Shown: one piece after another, positions 1 through 12,507 of the stretch
Layout: each line of letters starts with the position of its first letter
How positions within the stretch are numbered: the first letter of the stretch is position 1
Program-made: the position numbers and the translations under genes
The notes under the pieces: model-generated
The model's input: only the letters and a program-made list of their open reading frames with translations
Told to the model about the DNA's origin: nothing
The model's database searches: none
NCBI GenBank assembly: GCA_032718475.1
Contig: JAUCBJ010000505.1
Coordinates: forward strand, 92,006-156,005
From: Nemertoderma westbladi
Taxonomy: Eukaryota > Xenacoelomorpha > Nemertodermatida > Nemertodermatidae
Length of the DNA stretch: 64,000 bases
Direction: 5' to 3'

Positions 1-43
1 TCCTGAGGATGAAGCGGCGCGGGTAGAGGCAGCTGTTGTAAAC

Positions 44-535
44 TTGGGAATCAGCTTTAACAATGTGGATATCTTTCATCGTATCGGTCACACCCGTTCT
101 GATTCTACCGATCCAGGTAGCCAAGCTGGGGCTGGGAGCGATCCAACGGTTCGAGATGGCGGTAGTAAAAATAAATCTCGTGCGGTCATTGTAAAATTCT
201 TTGGTCATCAGATGAGGATAACGGCGATCCAAAACAAAGTAAATATCAAACCAGCGTACGTCACCGAGCATCTTACTCCCCACCGATCAACACTTCTCAA
301 AGAACTTAATAAGATGAAACGCGATAAGATCATACATTCAGCTTATTCCAGAAATGGCGATGTTGTCTATAAACGGAATGCCACCGACAAGGCGCACGTT
401 GTTGAAACTTTAGAAGATGTTGGTAATCTGAGAGCTGCAAGAACCGATGGAACGGCAACGAAGCGAGGTAGACAAGAAACGAAAAGAGTGGAGAAGCGTC
501 GATCTGGTTCCAAACCCACTCGGAGATCAGATTAA
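44..535 (+). pseudogene. LINE ORF1-like nucleic-acid-binding protein, partial
   Basis: The 163-residue frame resembles the ORF1 protein of LINEs: a central RRM-like or C-terminal region rich in basic residues and a Lys/Arg-rich tail (about residues 135-163). ORF1 proteins bind element RNA as a nucleoprotein particle. The stretch around FFGHQMRITAIQNK and the following helix-rich part fit the fold common to these proteins, but the assignment rests mainly on its position just upstream of the endonuclease. The true N-terminus probably lies before the window. A second frame at 447-668 overlaps its end, suggesting a frameshift. Confidence 0.5.
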
Positions 536-680
536 TTCTGCAAATCGTTCAGTAGAGCCTGTAGAGGCCTCTGCTCCAGGAGGTTCGGCGACAGGCTCCA
601 TCTATAGTGTTTTACCGGTGGATGTCAATTCAGAAGGGAATGAAGTCGAAGACGTTGCCATAGAATAAAATAAGTAGCTA

Positions 681-1350
681 ATGATTTCGAATTTCGAGTC
701 GTCGAGTTGTACCTTTTGCCTTATAGATACTTTCCCTTTTTCTACAGTTCCAGACAATGACACCGACATATTTTTTAATAACGACAACAATTACTTTGAC
801 TTCCCCAGTAACTTCGACGATTACGACAATACTTTCAAGGACATCGACCCTGACCAAAACCTAGACTCAAATAATACAGACGGAAAATACTTTTCAGATA
901 CAAAATATAATATTCAATCTCAAAATGATTCTTTAAAAATATATCATCTTAACTGTAGAAGTCTCAGTAAAAATTTTCATGCCACAAACGACTACCTTAG
1001 CCTATTAGAAAAACAGTTTGATGTATTGTGTTTCACTGAAACTTTCTTAACAGAGAACAGCGACCTCTCTACATTAACTATCCCCTGATACCTACCACCA
1101 ATTACTAATCACAGACAGTACGGGAAAAGGGACCGGGGTGGGACAGCGATATACATTAAAAACGGATTAGATTTTACTGTACGTACAGACATTACAATTA
1201 ATCACTGTGAATCTTCCTGGGTCAGTATCTCAAGATCCAAAAATCTAAAAACTTCAAAAGCAATTCTTATCAGAAATATATATCGTCCTCAATCGTGCGA
1301 TCTAACAGATTTTCTAGAAAATCTAAACGACACTCTATATCACTCATAAA
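681..1350 (+). pseudogene. LINE ORF2 endonuclease domain (APE type), interrupted
   Basis: This is the N-terminal part of ORF2. About 90 residues in, the peptide reads IYHLNCRSLSKNF and then CFTETFL, matching the first APE-endonuclease motifs (the Asn and catalytic Glu regions). A TGA at 1086-1088 sits where a glycine codon would be expected. Beyond it the same frame continues with a Gly-Gly-Thr-Ala-Ile-Tyr-Ile motif and a later Ile-Tyr-Arg-Pro motif. The frame stops near 1348, with the rest of the nuclease missing. It cannot encode an active enzyme. Confidence 0.75.
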
Positions 1351-2680
1351 AAATAGAACTGAAGAAAAAGAAAAGGAATATAAAAAGTACAGAAACAAAT
1401 TCTCAAAACTCCTAAAATTATCCGAAAAAACATACTATGCGAATGAATTTGAAAAAAATAAAAATAATATGCGAAAAACATGGAATACAATAAACTCTGC
1501 CTTAAATCGATCAAAAACAAGAAATTCACCAAAAAAATTAATTTTAATAGACAACATCGGAAATGAAAGTGAGATTACTGACCCCAGGGAGATTTGCAGT
1601 GTCTTCAACAATCACTTTGCTACTGTAGGAACTCGACTGGCACAAAACATACCAACTTCAAACAGAAACCCTACTCGTTATATAAATCACAAAAAACCGA
1701 ACTCCTTCTCACTTATCCCGACACCAAACCGAGAAACTATTTACAATATACTAGACTTAAATAACTCGAGTTCAACAAACGACAATTTTCCTATATCTTT
1801 ACTAAAACTTGCAGCCTACGATCTCGCTCCCCACTTAACACATCTAATTAATATTTCCATTAAAAATGGCACGTTCCCATTCATTCTTAAAGCTGCAAAA
1901 ATTATCCCAGTTATCAAAGCCGGAGACCCCACTGACAAGAATAATTACAGACCAATTTCAATACTACCTGTTTTCAGTAAACTCTTTGAACGAGTGATAA
2001 ATTCCCAATTAATATCCTATTTGGAAAAGTACTCAATTCTCTCTACAAACCAATACGGATTCCGAAAACACTCGACAACTACAGATGCCATACTTACTGT
2101 TACTGAAAAGATATTAAACGTTCTAGAAAAACATGAAACAGCCTGTTTAATATCCATAGACCTCAAAAAAGCGTTTGACACCTTGCAACACAACATCCTG
2201 TTAAGCAAACTAAATAGCTATGGTATCCGGGGAACCCCACTCGAATTACTTACCAGCTTCTTACACAACCGAACCCACACTGTAAACATAGGCAATATTC
2301 ACTCTGAGCCAATACTTGCCCCCTGCGGTACCCCCCAGGGGGCCATTTTGTCCGCAACTTTATTCCTTATATACATAAACGACTTACCTAACTGTACATA
2401 GCTACTATCAACACTATTTGCTGACGACACGAATTTACTATACAACCACACTGATATTAAAATACTTACAGATGCCATAAACTTAGAACTTAATAGAGTT
2501 GATCAATGGCTGACAGACAACCAACTATCCCTTAATCTTAAAAAAACAGAATATATATTAATAACAAACAAACAAACCACTGAACATGAGAATATTAAAA
2601 TAAGAGACCTTCCTATAAGTAACGTAAGTAAAACCAAATTTTTAGGAATCTGGATAGACGATAAATTATCTTGGAAAATA
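1295..2680 (+). pseudogene. LINE ORF2 reverse transcriptase, nonsense-broken
   Basis: The frame holds a recognisable CR1/jockey-type reverse transcriptase: KNNYRPISILPVFSK, QYGFRKHSTTTDAI, ISIDLKKAFDTL, then CGTPQGAILS. A TAG at 2399-2401 interrupts it just before the active-site strand. The same frame resumes with a Phe-Ala-Asp-Asp active-site motif and the thumb region up to about 2680. The C-terminal part normally present in the family is missing. A nonsense codon inside the palm means the copy is inactive. Frame before the RT begins with a Lys-rich helix (1295-1450), the usual linker after the nuclease. Confidence 0.85.
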
Positions 2681-2695
2681 AATTATCTTGGCAGT

Positions 2696-4563
2696 TTCTA
2701 CCCCGCCGAAAACTAGATTTCAGAGTGATTGGTTTGTTTGATAAATTGGGAACGAGATTTTCCAATATCTTCCATATGTAAATGACGATGTAGCGTTCCC
2801 TGCGCCGTTCCAACGAGTTTAACTTTAATTGCTTAAGGCGTTCCCAGTAGTTAAGCTCGTTCATTCCTTGGATTCTCCTCGTGAACGATCGTTGTACTTA
2901 TTCTATTCTTTGAGTCTCGTGTATGTTATTGTTCGGATGCCACAGCTGACAACAGTACTCGAGTTTAGATCGTACTAAAGATGTGAACAGTGTTTTCATT
3001 GTTAGCGGGTCGCGTATTGTGAAAACATGTAGAATCCAGCCACATAGTTGCTTAGCATCTCGACATGTGCTTTCAATGTGGATCTTGAAATTGCCAGTAT
3101 GGCTCATGTTGATTCCAAGGTCCTTTACATCTTCCTTGACTATTATAGTTTCATTACCCCCAGTGTCTCTGTTTATAAACGTATAGTTTCCACCCCGGTC
3201 CAGGCTGGGGTTCTGTGTTGGTGTATAGCACAGGCACTCGAATTTATCACCATGCAGTTCCATGCCATTGTTATCGGCCCAGTCGTATATCGTGGCAAGG
3301 TCTTCTTGGATTTTATTATCCGTGGTTGATGATGTAACTGGACCCGACACCCTGGTATCATCAGCAAAGGAAGTTATTTTATTTGTTGTATTATGGTCGA
3401 TGTCATTCATCAGAATGATAAAAAGGAGAGGTCCTAGCACCGAACCTTGAATAACTCCACTTATAATGTCTTTCCAGGTTGAGCTCGCTCCGTTCAGAAC
3501 TACTCGTTGCTTCCTGTTTGAGAGAAAGTTCCACAACCAGCACCCGAGCTGCCCACCAATTCCGATGGCCCGGATCTTTCGCATAAGTGAACCATGATCC
3601 ACTTTGTCAAATGCTTTGGAGAAATCGAAATAGACTACATCAATACCATCTCCTTTTGATAAGTGATCGATGATATTCGCGTAATGGTCAATGAGCTCAG
3701 AGAGGCATGAGCGACCTCTCCGGAAGCCATGCTGTCCTTTGTTTAAAAGGTTGTTGGATTCTAGGTAGTCTACAAGTGAATCTCGGACAATTCTTTCTAA
3801 TATTTTGGATATGTGGGAAGTCAAAGATACCGGCCGGGTAGTTGCGCGCATCTGATCAAAGGCCCTTCTTGAATATCGGCGTTATTTCGCACAATTTCAA
3901 AGATGTCGGTAGGGCCCCGGATGACAAGGATTTATCAAAGATGACGAAGAGTGGTTTGAGAAGTTCTTCTTTGCATTTCTTCAATAAAAGTGATGGGACT
4001 CCATCAGGGCCAGCAGCGGAGTTTGATCGTAGTTCATCAATCGCTTTCCCGATGAGATTCGTTGTCAGTTTGATTTGACCGAGACGCACATCACCATCTG
4101 TTGTGAGTATCGGGTCTGGAACAACTGGATCCGCCACTGGAGTCGAAAACATAGACATATTGATTCTGTAGTGCCTCACACATTCCTTTATTGTCAGAGA
4201 CTAATTCGCCATTCACAATTAGTGGTCCAACACCAACTCTGTCTTTGCGCTTTCGGTTGGCGTATGAGAAGAAGTATTTGGGGTTCGACTTAATTTTAGA
4301 TACGGCATCTTTTTCCTCCAACCTCCTTTCATCATCGCGCGTTTGATAGAGGTCTATTTCGATGTGCTTGATTTCTGCCTCCAACTTATTAAGATTGGTT
4401 CGAGAGGTTGTGTTTGATATTTGTTTGGTGAGGATTTTCCTTTTCTTATACAGGATACGTCGTATACGTGGGATAATTACTTTTGGCCGTTTACGAGCCG
4501 GAACGTTACCGTTGCATGCAAGTTCTAAATGAGAGTACAGAGTGTCTAGACAACTGTCGGCTG
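2696..4563 (-). mobile_element. 5'-truncated, frameshifted LINE (jockey/CR1-like)
   Basis: This reverse transcriptase element lies on the minus strand and is read in at least three frames: about 4563-4091 (linker with KSNPKYFFSYANRKRKD), 4179-3856 (SAAGPDGVPSLLLKKC) and 3851-2898 (RT core with GQHGFRRGRSC, VYFDFSKAFDKVDH, GVIQGSVLGPLLF and SFADD). A C-terminal fragment follows (2864-2613). No endonuclease is visible. The 5' side ends exactly where the 17-bp satellite begins (4563/4564). Frameshifts near 3850 and 4180 inactivate it. It converges tail-to-tail with the plus-strand LINE at its 3' side. Confidence 0.85.
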
Positions 4564-6590
4564 TCATGTGCTCCAATAGATAGAGTGTTCCAATAGATAG
4601 AGTGATCCAATGGATAGAGTGCTCCAATGGATATAGTGCTCCATGGATAGAGTGATCCAATGGATAGAGTGCTCCAATGGATAGAGTGCTCCAATAGGTA
4701 GAGTCATCCAACAGATAGAGTGCTCCAATAGATAGAGTGCTCCAATAGATATAGTGCTCCAATAGATAGAGTGCTCCAATGGATAGAGTGCTCCAATAGA
4801 TAGAGTGCTCCAATAGATAGAGTGATCCAATAGATAGAGTGCTCCAATAGATAGAGTGCCCCAATGGATAGAATGCTCAAATAGATAGAGTGCTCCAATG
4901 GATAGAGTGCTCCAATGGATAGAGTGCTCCAATGGATAGAGTGCTCCAATAGGTAGAGTCATCCAACAGATAGAGTGCTCCAATAGATAGAGTGCTCCAA
5001 TGGATAGAGTGCTCCAATAGATAGAGTGCTCCAATAGATAGAGTGATCCAATAGATAGAGTGCTCCAATAGATAGAGTGCTCCAATGGATAGAATGCTCA
5101 AATAGATAGAGTGCTCCAATGGATAGAGTGCTCCAATGGATAGAGTGCTCCAATAGGTAGAGTCATCCAACAGATAGAGTGCTCCAATAGATAGAGTGCT
5201 CCAATAGATATAGTGCTCCAATAGATAGAATGCTCCAATGGATAGAGTGCTCCAATAGATAGAGTGCTCCAATAGATAGAGTGCTCCAATGGATAGAGTG
5301 CTCCAATGGATAGAGTGCTCCAATAGATAGAGTGATCCAATGGATAGAGTGCTCCAATAGGTAGAGTGATCCAATGGATGGAGTGCTCCAACGAATAGAG
5401 TGCTCCAATGGATAGAGTGCTCCAATGGATAGAGTGCTCCAATAGATAGAGTGCTCCAATAGATAGAGTGCTCCAATAGATAGAGTGCTCCAATAGATAG
5501 AGTGCTCCAATAGATAGAGTGATCCAATGGATAGAGTGCTCCAATGGATAGAGTGCTCCAATAGATAGAATGATCCAATGGATAGAGTGCTCCAATAGAT
5601 AGAGTGCTCCAATAGATAGAATGATCCAATGGATAGAGTGCTCCAATGGATAGAGTGCTCCAATAGATAGAGTGCTCCAATATATAGAGTGCTCCAATGG
5701 ATAGAGTGCTCCAATAGATAGAGTGCTCCAATAGATATAATGATCCAATGGATATAGTGCTCCAATAGATAGAGTGCTCTAATGGATAGAGTGCTCCAAT
5801 GGATAGAGTGCTCCAATAGATAGAGTGCTCCAATAGATAGAGTGCTCCAATGGATAGAGTGCTCCAATGGATAGAGTGCTCCAATGGATAGAGTGCTCCA
5901 ATAGATAGAGTGCTCCAATGGATAGAGTGCTCCAATAGATAGAGTGCTCCAATGGATAGAGTGCTCCAATAGATAGAGTGCTCCAATGGATAGAGTGCTC
6001 CAATAGATAGAGTGCTCCAATAGATAGAGTGATCCAATGGATAGAGTGCTCCAATGGATAGAGTGCTCCAATAGATAGAATGATCCAATGGATAGAGTGC
6101 TCCAATAGATAGAGTGCTCCAATAGATAGAGTGCTCCAATGGATAGAGTGCTCCAATAGATAGAGTGCTCCAATAGATAGAGTGCTCCAATAGACAAGAG
6201 TGATCCAATAGATAGCGTGCTCCAATGGATAGAGTGCTCCAATAGATAGAGTGCTCCAATGGATAGAGTGCTCCAATAGATAGAGTGCTCCAATATATAG
6301 AGTGCTCCAATGGATAGTGTGCTCCAATAGGTAGAATGATCCAATGGATAGATTGCTCCAATGGATAGAGTGCTCCAATGGATAGAGTGCTCCAATAGAT
6401 AGAGTGCTCCAATAGATAGAGTGCTCCAATAGATAGAGTGCTCCAATAGATAGAGTGCTCCAATGGATAGAGTGCTCCAATATATAGAGTGCTCCAATGG
6501 ATAGAGTGATCCAATGGATAGAGTGATCCAATGGATAGAGTGCTCCAATAGATAGAGTGCTCCAATAGATAGAGTGCTCCAAAAGGATGG
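4564..6590. repeat. 17-bp satellite array, left block (about 119 units)
   Basis: This is a tandem array of a 17-bp unit, consensus gatagagtgctccaatr. The main variable positions are A/G after the aat and C/A in gtgctcc/gtgatcc. Units are head-to-tail with few indels. Rare marker variants (aacgaatag at about 5390, gacaagagt at about 6193) recur in the right block, showing block duplication. On the minus strand the unit has no stop codon and 17 is not a multiple of 3, so all three frames stay open and give the same 17-residue repeat. The long open frames here are therefore a by-product of the repeat. The left edge abuts a LINE and the right edge an inserted LINE end. Confidence 0.97.
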
Positions 6591-7223
6591 TATGCTTGAG
6601 CATGTGGACGACTTCTGTTACCTGGGATCATGGATCCGGAAGTCAGGTGAGGACCTTCGAATACGTAAGGGAAAGGCATGGGCAGCCTTGAATAGGCTTT
6701 CCAGGATTTGGAAGTCACCGAGAATTAATCGGAAACTTAAGGTCCGATTATTTAGAGCAGCAGTAGTTCCAGTACTCCTCTACGGGAGTCCATGCTGGGC
6801 TCTAACTGCTGAGGACACCAAATCTCTAGATGGCACATTCACAAGAATGCTACGCCGGGTTCATTGTGTCAAGTACAATGCACACATCTCCAACCAGACA
6901 CTATATAACATTGGAGGTGTCTCATTGGTTCCCCCAAGCTTGACACTAGAACAAAATCGCCTCCGCTTTGCAGGACATTGCTTTCGCCGTGAGGACCAGC
7001 CAGTGCATAATCTTGTACTTTGGCAGCCTCATGGAGTGAATAAGCATGGTGGACAGCCCATGACTTTCTTGAGACGCATCTTAAAGGACACTGGCCTTAA
7101 AGATGCGGATGATCTAGCAAATGTCATGGGTGATAGGGAGTTGTGGCGGTGCAATTTTGTTGACAAGCCGGCACAGCATTCTTAAAAATGCAGCTGCAAT
7201 GCAGCATGCCGATCCTAGTAGTA
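6591..7223 (+). mobile_element. LINE 3' fragment inserted inside the 17-bp satellite
   Basis: This is a 5'-truncated non-LTR retrotransposon fragment. The open frame 6574-7185 encodes the region after the RT: CYLGSWIRKSGEDLR, then VLLYGSPCWALTAED, then FAGHCFRREDQPVHN. It is nearly identical to the minus-strand copy at 21886-23110. The 3' end carries a short (GTA)n-like tail (about 7208-7222), as does the copy at 12480-12507. Satellite sequence resumes directly after the tail. The flanks agtgctccaa and agtgctacaa could be a target-site duplication, but within a satellite this cannot be proved. Fusion with satellite upstream creates an artificial start. Confidence 0.85.
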
Positions 7224-10200
7224 GTGCTACAATAGATAGAGTGCTCCAATAGATAGAGTGCTCCAATGGATAGAGTGCTCCAATAGATAGAGTGCTCCAA
7301 TGGATAGAGTGATCCAATGGATAGAGTGCTCCAATAGATAGAGTGCTCCAATGGATAGAGTGATCCAATGGATAGAGTGCTCCAATAGATAGAGTGCTCC
7401 AATGGATAGAGTGATCCAATAGATAGAGTGCTCCAATGGATAAAGTGCTCCAATAGATAGAGTGCTCCAATAGATAGAGTGCTCCAATAGATATAGTGCT
7501 CCAATATATAGAGTGCTCCAATGGATAGAGTGCTCCAATAGATAGTGATCCAATGGATAGAGTGCTCCAATGGATAGAGTGCTCCAATAGATAGAGTGCT
7601 CCAATAGATAGAGTGCTCCAATGGATAGAGTGCTCCAATAGATAGAGTGCTCCAATGGATAGAGTGCTCCAATAGATAGAGTGTTCCATGGATAGAGTGA
7701 TCCAATGGATAGAGTGCTCCAATAGATATAGTGCTCCAATGGATAGAGTGCTCCAATAGATAGAGTGCTCCAATGGATAGAGAGCTCCAATGGATAGTGC
7801 TCCAATGGATAGAGTGCTCCAATAGATAGAGTGCTCCAATGGATAGAGAGCTCCAATGGATAGTGCTCCAATGGATAGAGTGCTCCAATAGGTAGAGTGC
7901 TCCAATAGATAGAGTGCTCCAATAGATAGAGTGCTCCAATAGATATAGTGCTCCAATGGATAGAGTGCTCCAATAGATAGAGTGCTCCAATGGATAGAGA
8001 GCTCCAATGGATAGTGCTCCAATGGATAGAGTGCTCCAATAGGTAGAGTGCTCCAATAGATAGAGTGCTCCAATAGATAGAGTGCTCCAATAGATAGAGT
8101 GCTCCAATGGATAGAGTGCTCCAATGGATAGAGTGCTCCAATGGATAGAGTGCTCCAATATATAGAGTGATCCAATGGATAGAGTGCTCCAATAGATAGA
8201 GTGCTCCAATGGATAGAGAGCTCCAATGGATAGTGCTCCAATGGATAGAGTGCTCCAATAGGTAGAGTGCTCCAATAGATAGAGTGCTCCAATAGATAGA
8301 GTGCTCCAATAGATATAGTGCTCCAATGGATAGAGTGCTCCAATAGATAAAGTGCTCCAATGGATAGAGAGCTCCAATGGATAGTGCTCCAATGGATAGA
8401 GTGCTCCAATAGGTAGAGTGCTCCAATAGATAGAGTGCTCCAATAGATAGAGTGCTCCAATAGATAGAGTGCTCCAATGGATAGAGTGCTCCAATGGATA
8501 GAGTGCTCCAATGGATAGAGTGCTCCAATATATAGAGTGATCCAATGGATAGAGTGCTCCAATGGATAGAGTGCTCCAATAGATAGAGTGCTCCAATAGA
8601 TATAGTGCTCCAATAGATAGAGTGCTCCAATGGATAGAGTGCTCCAATAGATAGAGTGATCCAATGGATAGAGTGCTCCAATAGGTAGAGTGATCCAATG
8701 GATGGAGTGCTCCAACGAATAGAGTGCTCCAATGGATAGAGTGCTCCAATGGATAGAGTGCTCCAATAGATAGAGTGCTCCAATAGATAGAGTGCTCCAA
8801 TAGATAGAGTGCTCCAATAGATAGAGTGCTCCAATAGATAGAGTGATCCAATGGATAGAGTGCTCCAATGGATAGAGTGCTCCAATAGATAGAATGATCC
8901 AATGGATAGAGTGCTCCAATAGATAGAGTGCTCCAATAGATAGAATGATCCAATGGATAGAGTGCTCCAATAGATAGAGTGCTCTAATGGATAGAGTGCT
9001 CCAATGGATAGAGTGCTCCAATAGATAGAGTGCTCCAATATATAGAGTGCTCCAATGGATAGAGTGCTCCAATAGATAGAGTGCTCCAATAGATAGAGTG
9101 ATCCAATGGATAGAGTGCTCCAATGGATAGAGTGCTCCAATAGATAGAATGATCCAATGGATAGAGTGCTCCAATAGATAGAGTGCTCCAATAGATAGAG
9201 TGCTCCAATGGATAGAGTGCTCCAATGGATAGAGTGCTCCAATAGATATAATGATCCAATGGATAGAGTGCTCCAATAGATAGAGTGCTCTAATGGATAG
9301 AGTGCTCCAATGGATAGAGTGCTCCAATAGATAGAGTGCTCCAATAGATAGAGTGCTCCAATGGATAGAGTGCTCCAATAGATAGAGTGCTCCAATGGAT
9401 AGAGTGCTCCAATAGATAGAGTGCTCCAATGGATAGAGTGCTCCAATGGATAGAGTGCTCCAATAGATAGAGTGCTCCAATAGATAGAGTGCTCCAATGG
9501 ATAGAGTTCTCCAATAGATAGAGTGCTCCAATAGATAGAGTGCTCCAATAAATAGAGTGCTCCAATAGATAGAGTGCTCCAATAGATAGAGTGATCCAAT
9601 GGATAGAGTGCTCCAATGGATAGAGTGCTCCAATAGATAGAATGATCCAATGGATAGAGTGCTCCAATAGATAGAGTGCTCCAATAGATAGAGTGCTCCA
9701 ATGGATAGAGTGCTCCAATAGATAGAGTGCTCCAATAGATAGAGTGCTCCAATAGACAAGAGTGATCCAATAGATAGCGTGCTCCAATGGATAGAGTGCT
9801 CCAATAGATAGAGTGCTCCAATGGATAGAGTGCTCCAATAGATAGAGTGCTCCAATATATAGAGTGCTCCAATGGATAGTGTGCTCCAATAGGTAGAATG
9901 ATCCAATGGATAGATTGCTCCAATGGATAGAGTGCTCCAATGGATAGAGTGCTCCAATAGATAGAGTGCTCCAATGGATAGAGTGATCCAATGGATAGAG
10001 TGCTCCAATAGATAGAGTGCTCCAATGGATAGAGTGCTCCAATAGATAGAGTGCTCCAATGGATAGAGTGCTCCAATAGGTAGAGTGATCCAATGGATAG
10101 AGTGCTCCAATGGATAGAGTGCTCCAATAGATAGAGTGATCCAATGGATAGAGTGATCCAATAAATAGAGTGCTCCAATAGATAGAGTGCTCCAATAGAT

Positions 10201-11352
10201 AGAGTGCTCCAATGTATAGAGTGCTCCAATAGATAGAGTGCTCCAATGGATAGAGTGCTCCAATAGATAGAGTGCTCCAATATATAGAGTGCTCCAATGG
10301 ATAGTGTGCTCCAATAGGTGGAATGATCCAATGGATAGATTGCTACAATGGATAGAGTGCTCCAATGGATAGAGTGCTCCAATAGATAGAGTGCTCCAAT
10401 GGATAGAGAGCTCCAATGGATAGAGTACTCCAATGGATAGAGTGCTCCAATAGATAGAGTGCTCCAATAGATAGAGTGCTCCAATGGATAGAGTGCTCCA
10501 ATGGATAGAGTGCTCGAATGGATAGAGTGATCCAATAGATAGAGTGCTCCAATGGATAGAGTGCTCCAATGGATAGAGTGCTCCAATAGATAGAGTGCTC
10601 CAATGGATAGAGTGCTCCAATAGATAGAGTGCTCCAATGGATAGAGAGCTCCAATGGATAGAGTGCTCCAATGGATAGAGTGCTCCAATAGATAGAGTGC
10701 TCCAATAGATAGAGTGCTCCAATGGATAGAGTGCTCCAATGGATAGAGTGCTCCAATGGATAGAGTGCTCCAATAGATAGAGTGATCCAATGGATAGAGT
10801 GCTCCAATGGATAGAGTGCTCCAATAGATAGAGTGATCCAATGGATAGAGTGATCCAATAGATAGAGTGCTCCAATGGATAGAGTGCTCCAATGGATAGA
10901 GTGCTCCAATAGATAGAGTGCTCCAATGGATAGAGTGATCCAATGGATAGAGTGCTCCAATAGATAGCGAGCTCTAATAGATAGAGTGCTCCAATAGATA
11001 GAGTGCTCCAATAGATAGAGTGCTCCAATGGATAGAGTGATCCAATAGATAGAGTGCTCCAATAGATAGAGTGATCCAATGGATAGAGTGCTCCAATAGA
11101 TAGAGTGCTCCAATGGATAGAGTGCTCCAACAGATAGAGTGCTCCAATGGATAGAGTGCTCCAATAGGTAGAGTGATCCAATGGATAGAGTGCTCCAATG
11201 GATAGAGTGCTCCAATAGATAGAGTGATCCAATGGATAGAGTGATCCAATAAATAGAGTGCTCCAATAGATAGAGTGCTCCAATAGATAGAGTGCTCCAA
11301 TAGATAGAGTGCTCCAATAGATAGAGTGCTCCAATAGATAGAGTGCTCCAAT
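7224..11352. repeat. 17-bp satellite array, right block (about 243 units)
   Basis: This block continues the same 17-bp satellite for 4.1 kb. It contains internal higher-order structure: a cassette with two irregular units (gatagagagctcc and a 14-bp unit gatagtgctccaat) recurs near 7790, 7850, 7990, 8215 and 8365. The stretch around 8000-8160 is repeated around 8370-8530. Rare variants shared with the left block (near 8715 and 9753) show that part of about 8650-9950 duplicates about 5320-6360. Minus-strand open frames reach 1406 codons with no sign of a gene. It ends in unrelated AT-rich DNA at 11352. Confidence 0.97.
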
Positions 11353-11443
11353 ATTATTTAGTGATGTGAGAAAACTTTACACATTTTAGCTTATGACACA
11401 TTTCCAAATTCCCACTTTTTTCTGATTTGATTTTCACTTGCAC

Positions 11444-12507
11444 CGTTATGGGGCGTCCTCCAGGGAGACACACTTGCACCGTTCTTGTTCATAATTGTTG
11501 TTGACTATGTTCTACGCATGTCCTTAGATCATCATAATGATGATGGGGTGATGATAACTCCACCTACTGGCTCCAGAAGTCGAAGAAATCCTGTACCTAA
11601 CTGATCTAGACTTTGCTGATGACTTAGGAGTACTCTCAGAATCACTAGAGAGAGCCCAACGGCTCCTCAGCTCATTAGATCATGCTACTTCTAGTGTTTG
11701 ACTTTTTGTTAACTCCAAAATTTTGACAGTTAACTTTGAAAGTCCTCAGGAAGTCTCTGATCGGATGAGCATAAGCTCAAAAGATGGTATGCTTGAGCAT
11801 GTGGACGACTTCTGTTACCTGGTATCATGGATCCGGAAGTCAGGTGAGGACCTTCGAATACGTAAGGAAGGCATGGGCAGCCTTGAATAGGCTTTCCAGG
11901 ATTTGGAAGTCACCGAGAATTAATCGGAAACTTAAGGTCCGATTATTTAGAGCAGCAGTAGTTCCAGTACTCCTCTACGGGAGTCCATGCTGGGCTCTAA
12001 CTGCTGAGGACACCAAATCTCTGGATGGCACATTCACAAGAATGCTACGCCGGGTTCATTGTGTCAAGTACAATGCACACATCTCCAACCAGACACTATA
12101 TAACATTGGAGGTGTCTCATTGGTTCCCCCAAGCTTGACACTAGAACAATATCGCCTCCGCTTTGCAGGACATTGCTTTCGCCGTGAGGACCAGCCAGTG
12201 CATAATCTTGTACTTTGGCAGCGTCATGGAGTGAATAAGCATGGTGGACAGCCCATGACTTTCGTGAGACGCCTCCTAAAGGACACTGGCATTGAAGATG
12301 CGGATGATCTAGCAAATGTCATGGGTGATAGGGAGTTGTAGCGGCGCAACTCATTAATAAGCCGGCATAGCATTCTTAATGCACGCTGCGTTGGGCTTGG
12401 CAATTGCGGATTGCATGGTGGTGACAAAATGTTTTTGTTAAGTTGGCATCTCAATGTGCAGTTTCAATGCAGCAGGCCGATTATAGTAGTAGTATAAATA
12501 AAAAAAA
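11444..12507 (+). mobile_element. Second decayed copy of the array-associated LINE
   Basis: The sequence from about 11444 aligns with the reverse complement of the copy at 21886-23110, starting in the RT just before the QGDTLAP motif. The palm region is frameshifted (around 11580-11720). The 3' part (11784-12341) stays open and encodes the same Leu-Tyr-Gly-Ser-Pro-Cys-Trp region. A TAG ends it at 12339-12341, where the 21.9-kb copy continues. It finishes with a short TAGTAG-type tail near 12490-12500. Together with the fragment at 6591-7223 this family occurs three times in 17 kb, twice at the satellite. Confidence 0.85.

Larger units (their letters stand above)
1..2695 (+). mobile_element. 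Decayed LINE (CR1/L2/jockey-like), 5' cut by window edge
   Basis: This is a non-LTR retrotransposon on the plus strand, entering from outside the window. An ORF1-like protein (44-535) is followed by an endonuclease start (681 onward) and a reverse transcriptase (about 1345-2680). Between about 1345 and 1350 the reading frame jumps from the middle of the endonuclease straight to the linker before the RT, so the C-terminal half of the nuclease appears deleted. The copy ends near 2680-2695, where a short sequence containing aattatcttgg is repeated and a minus-strand LINE begins. It carries at least two in-frame stops and is dead. Confidence 0.85.

Noticed and set aside
4877-11334. Giant minus-strand open frames (up to 1406 codons) as a repetitive protein gene
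   Set aside because: They are read through a 17-bp satellite in all frames with the same peptide, have no consistent start and run into LINE sequence. The openness follows from the repeat length and lack of stops in the unit.
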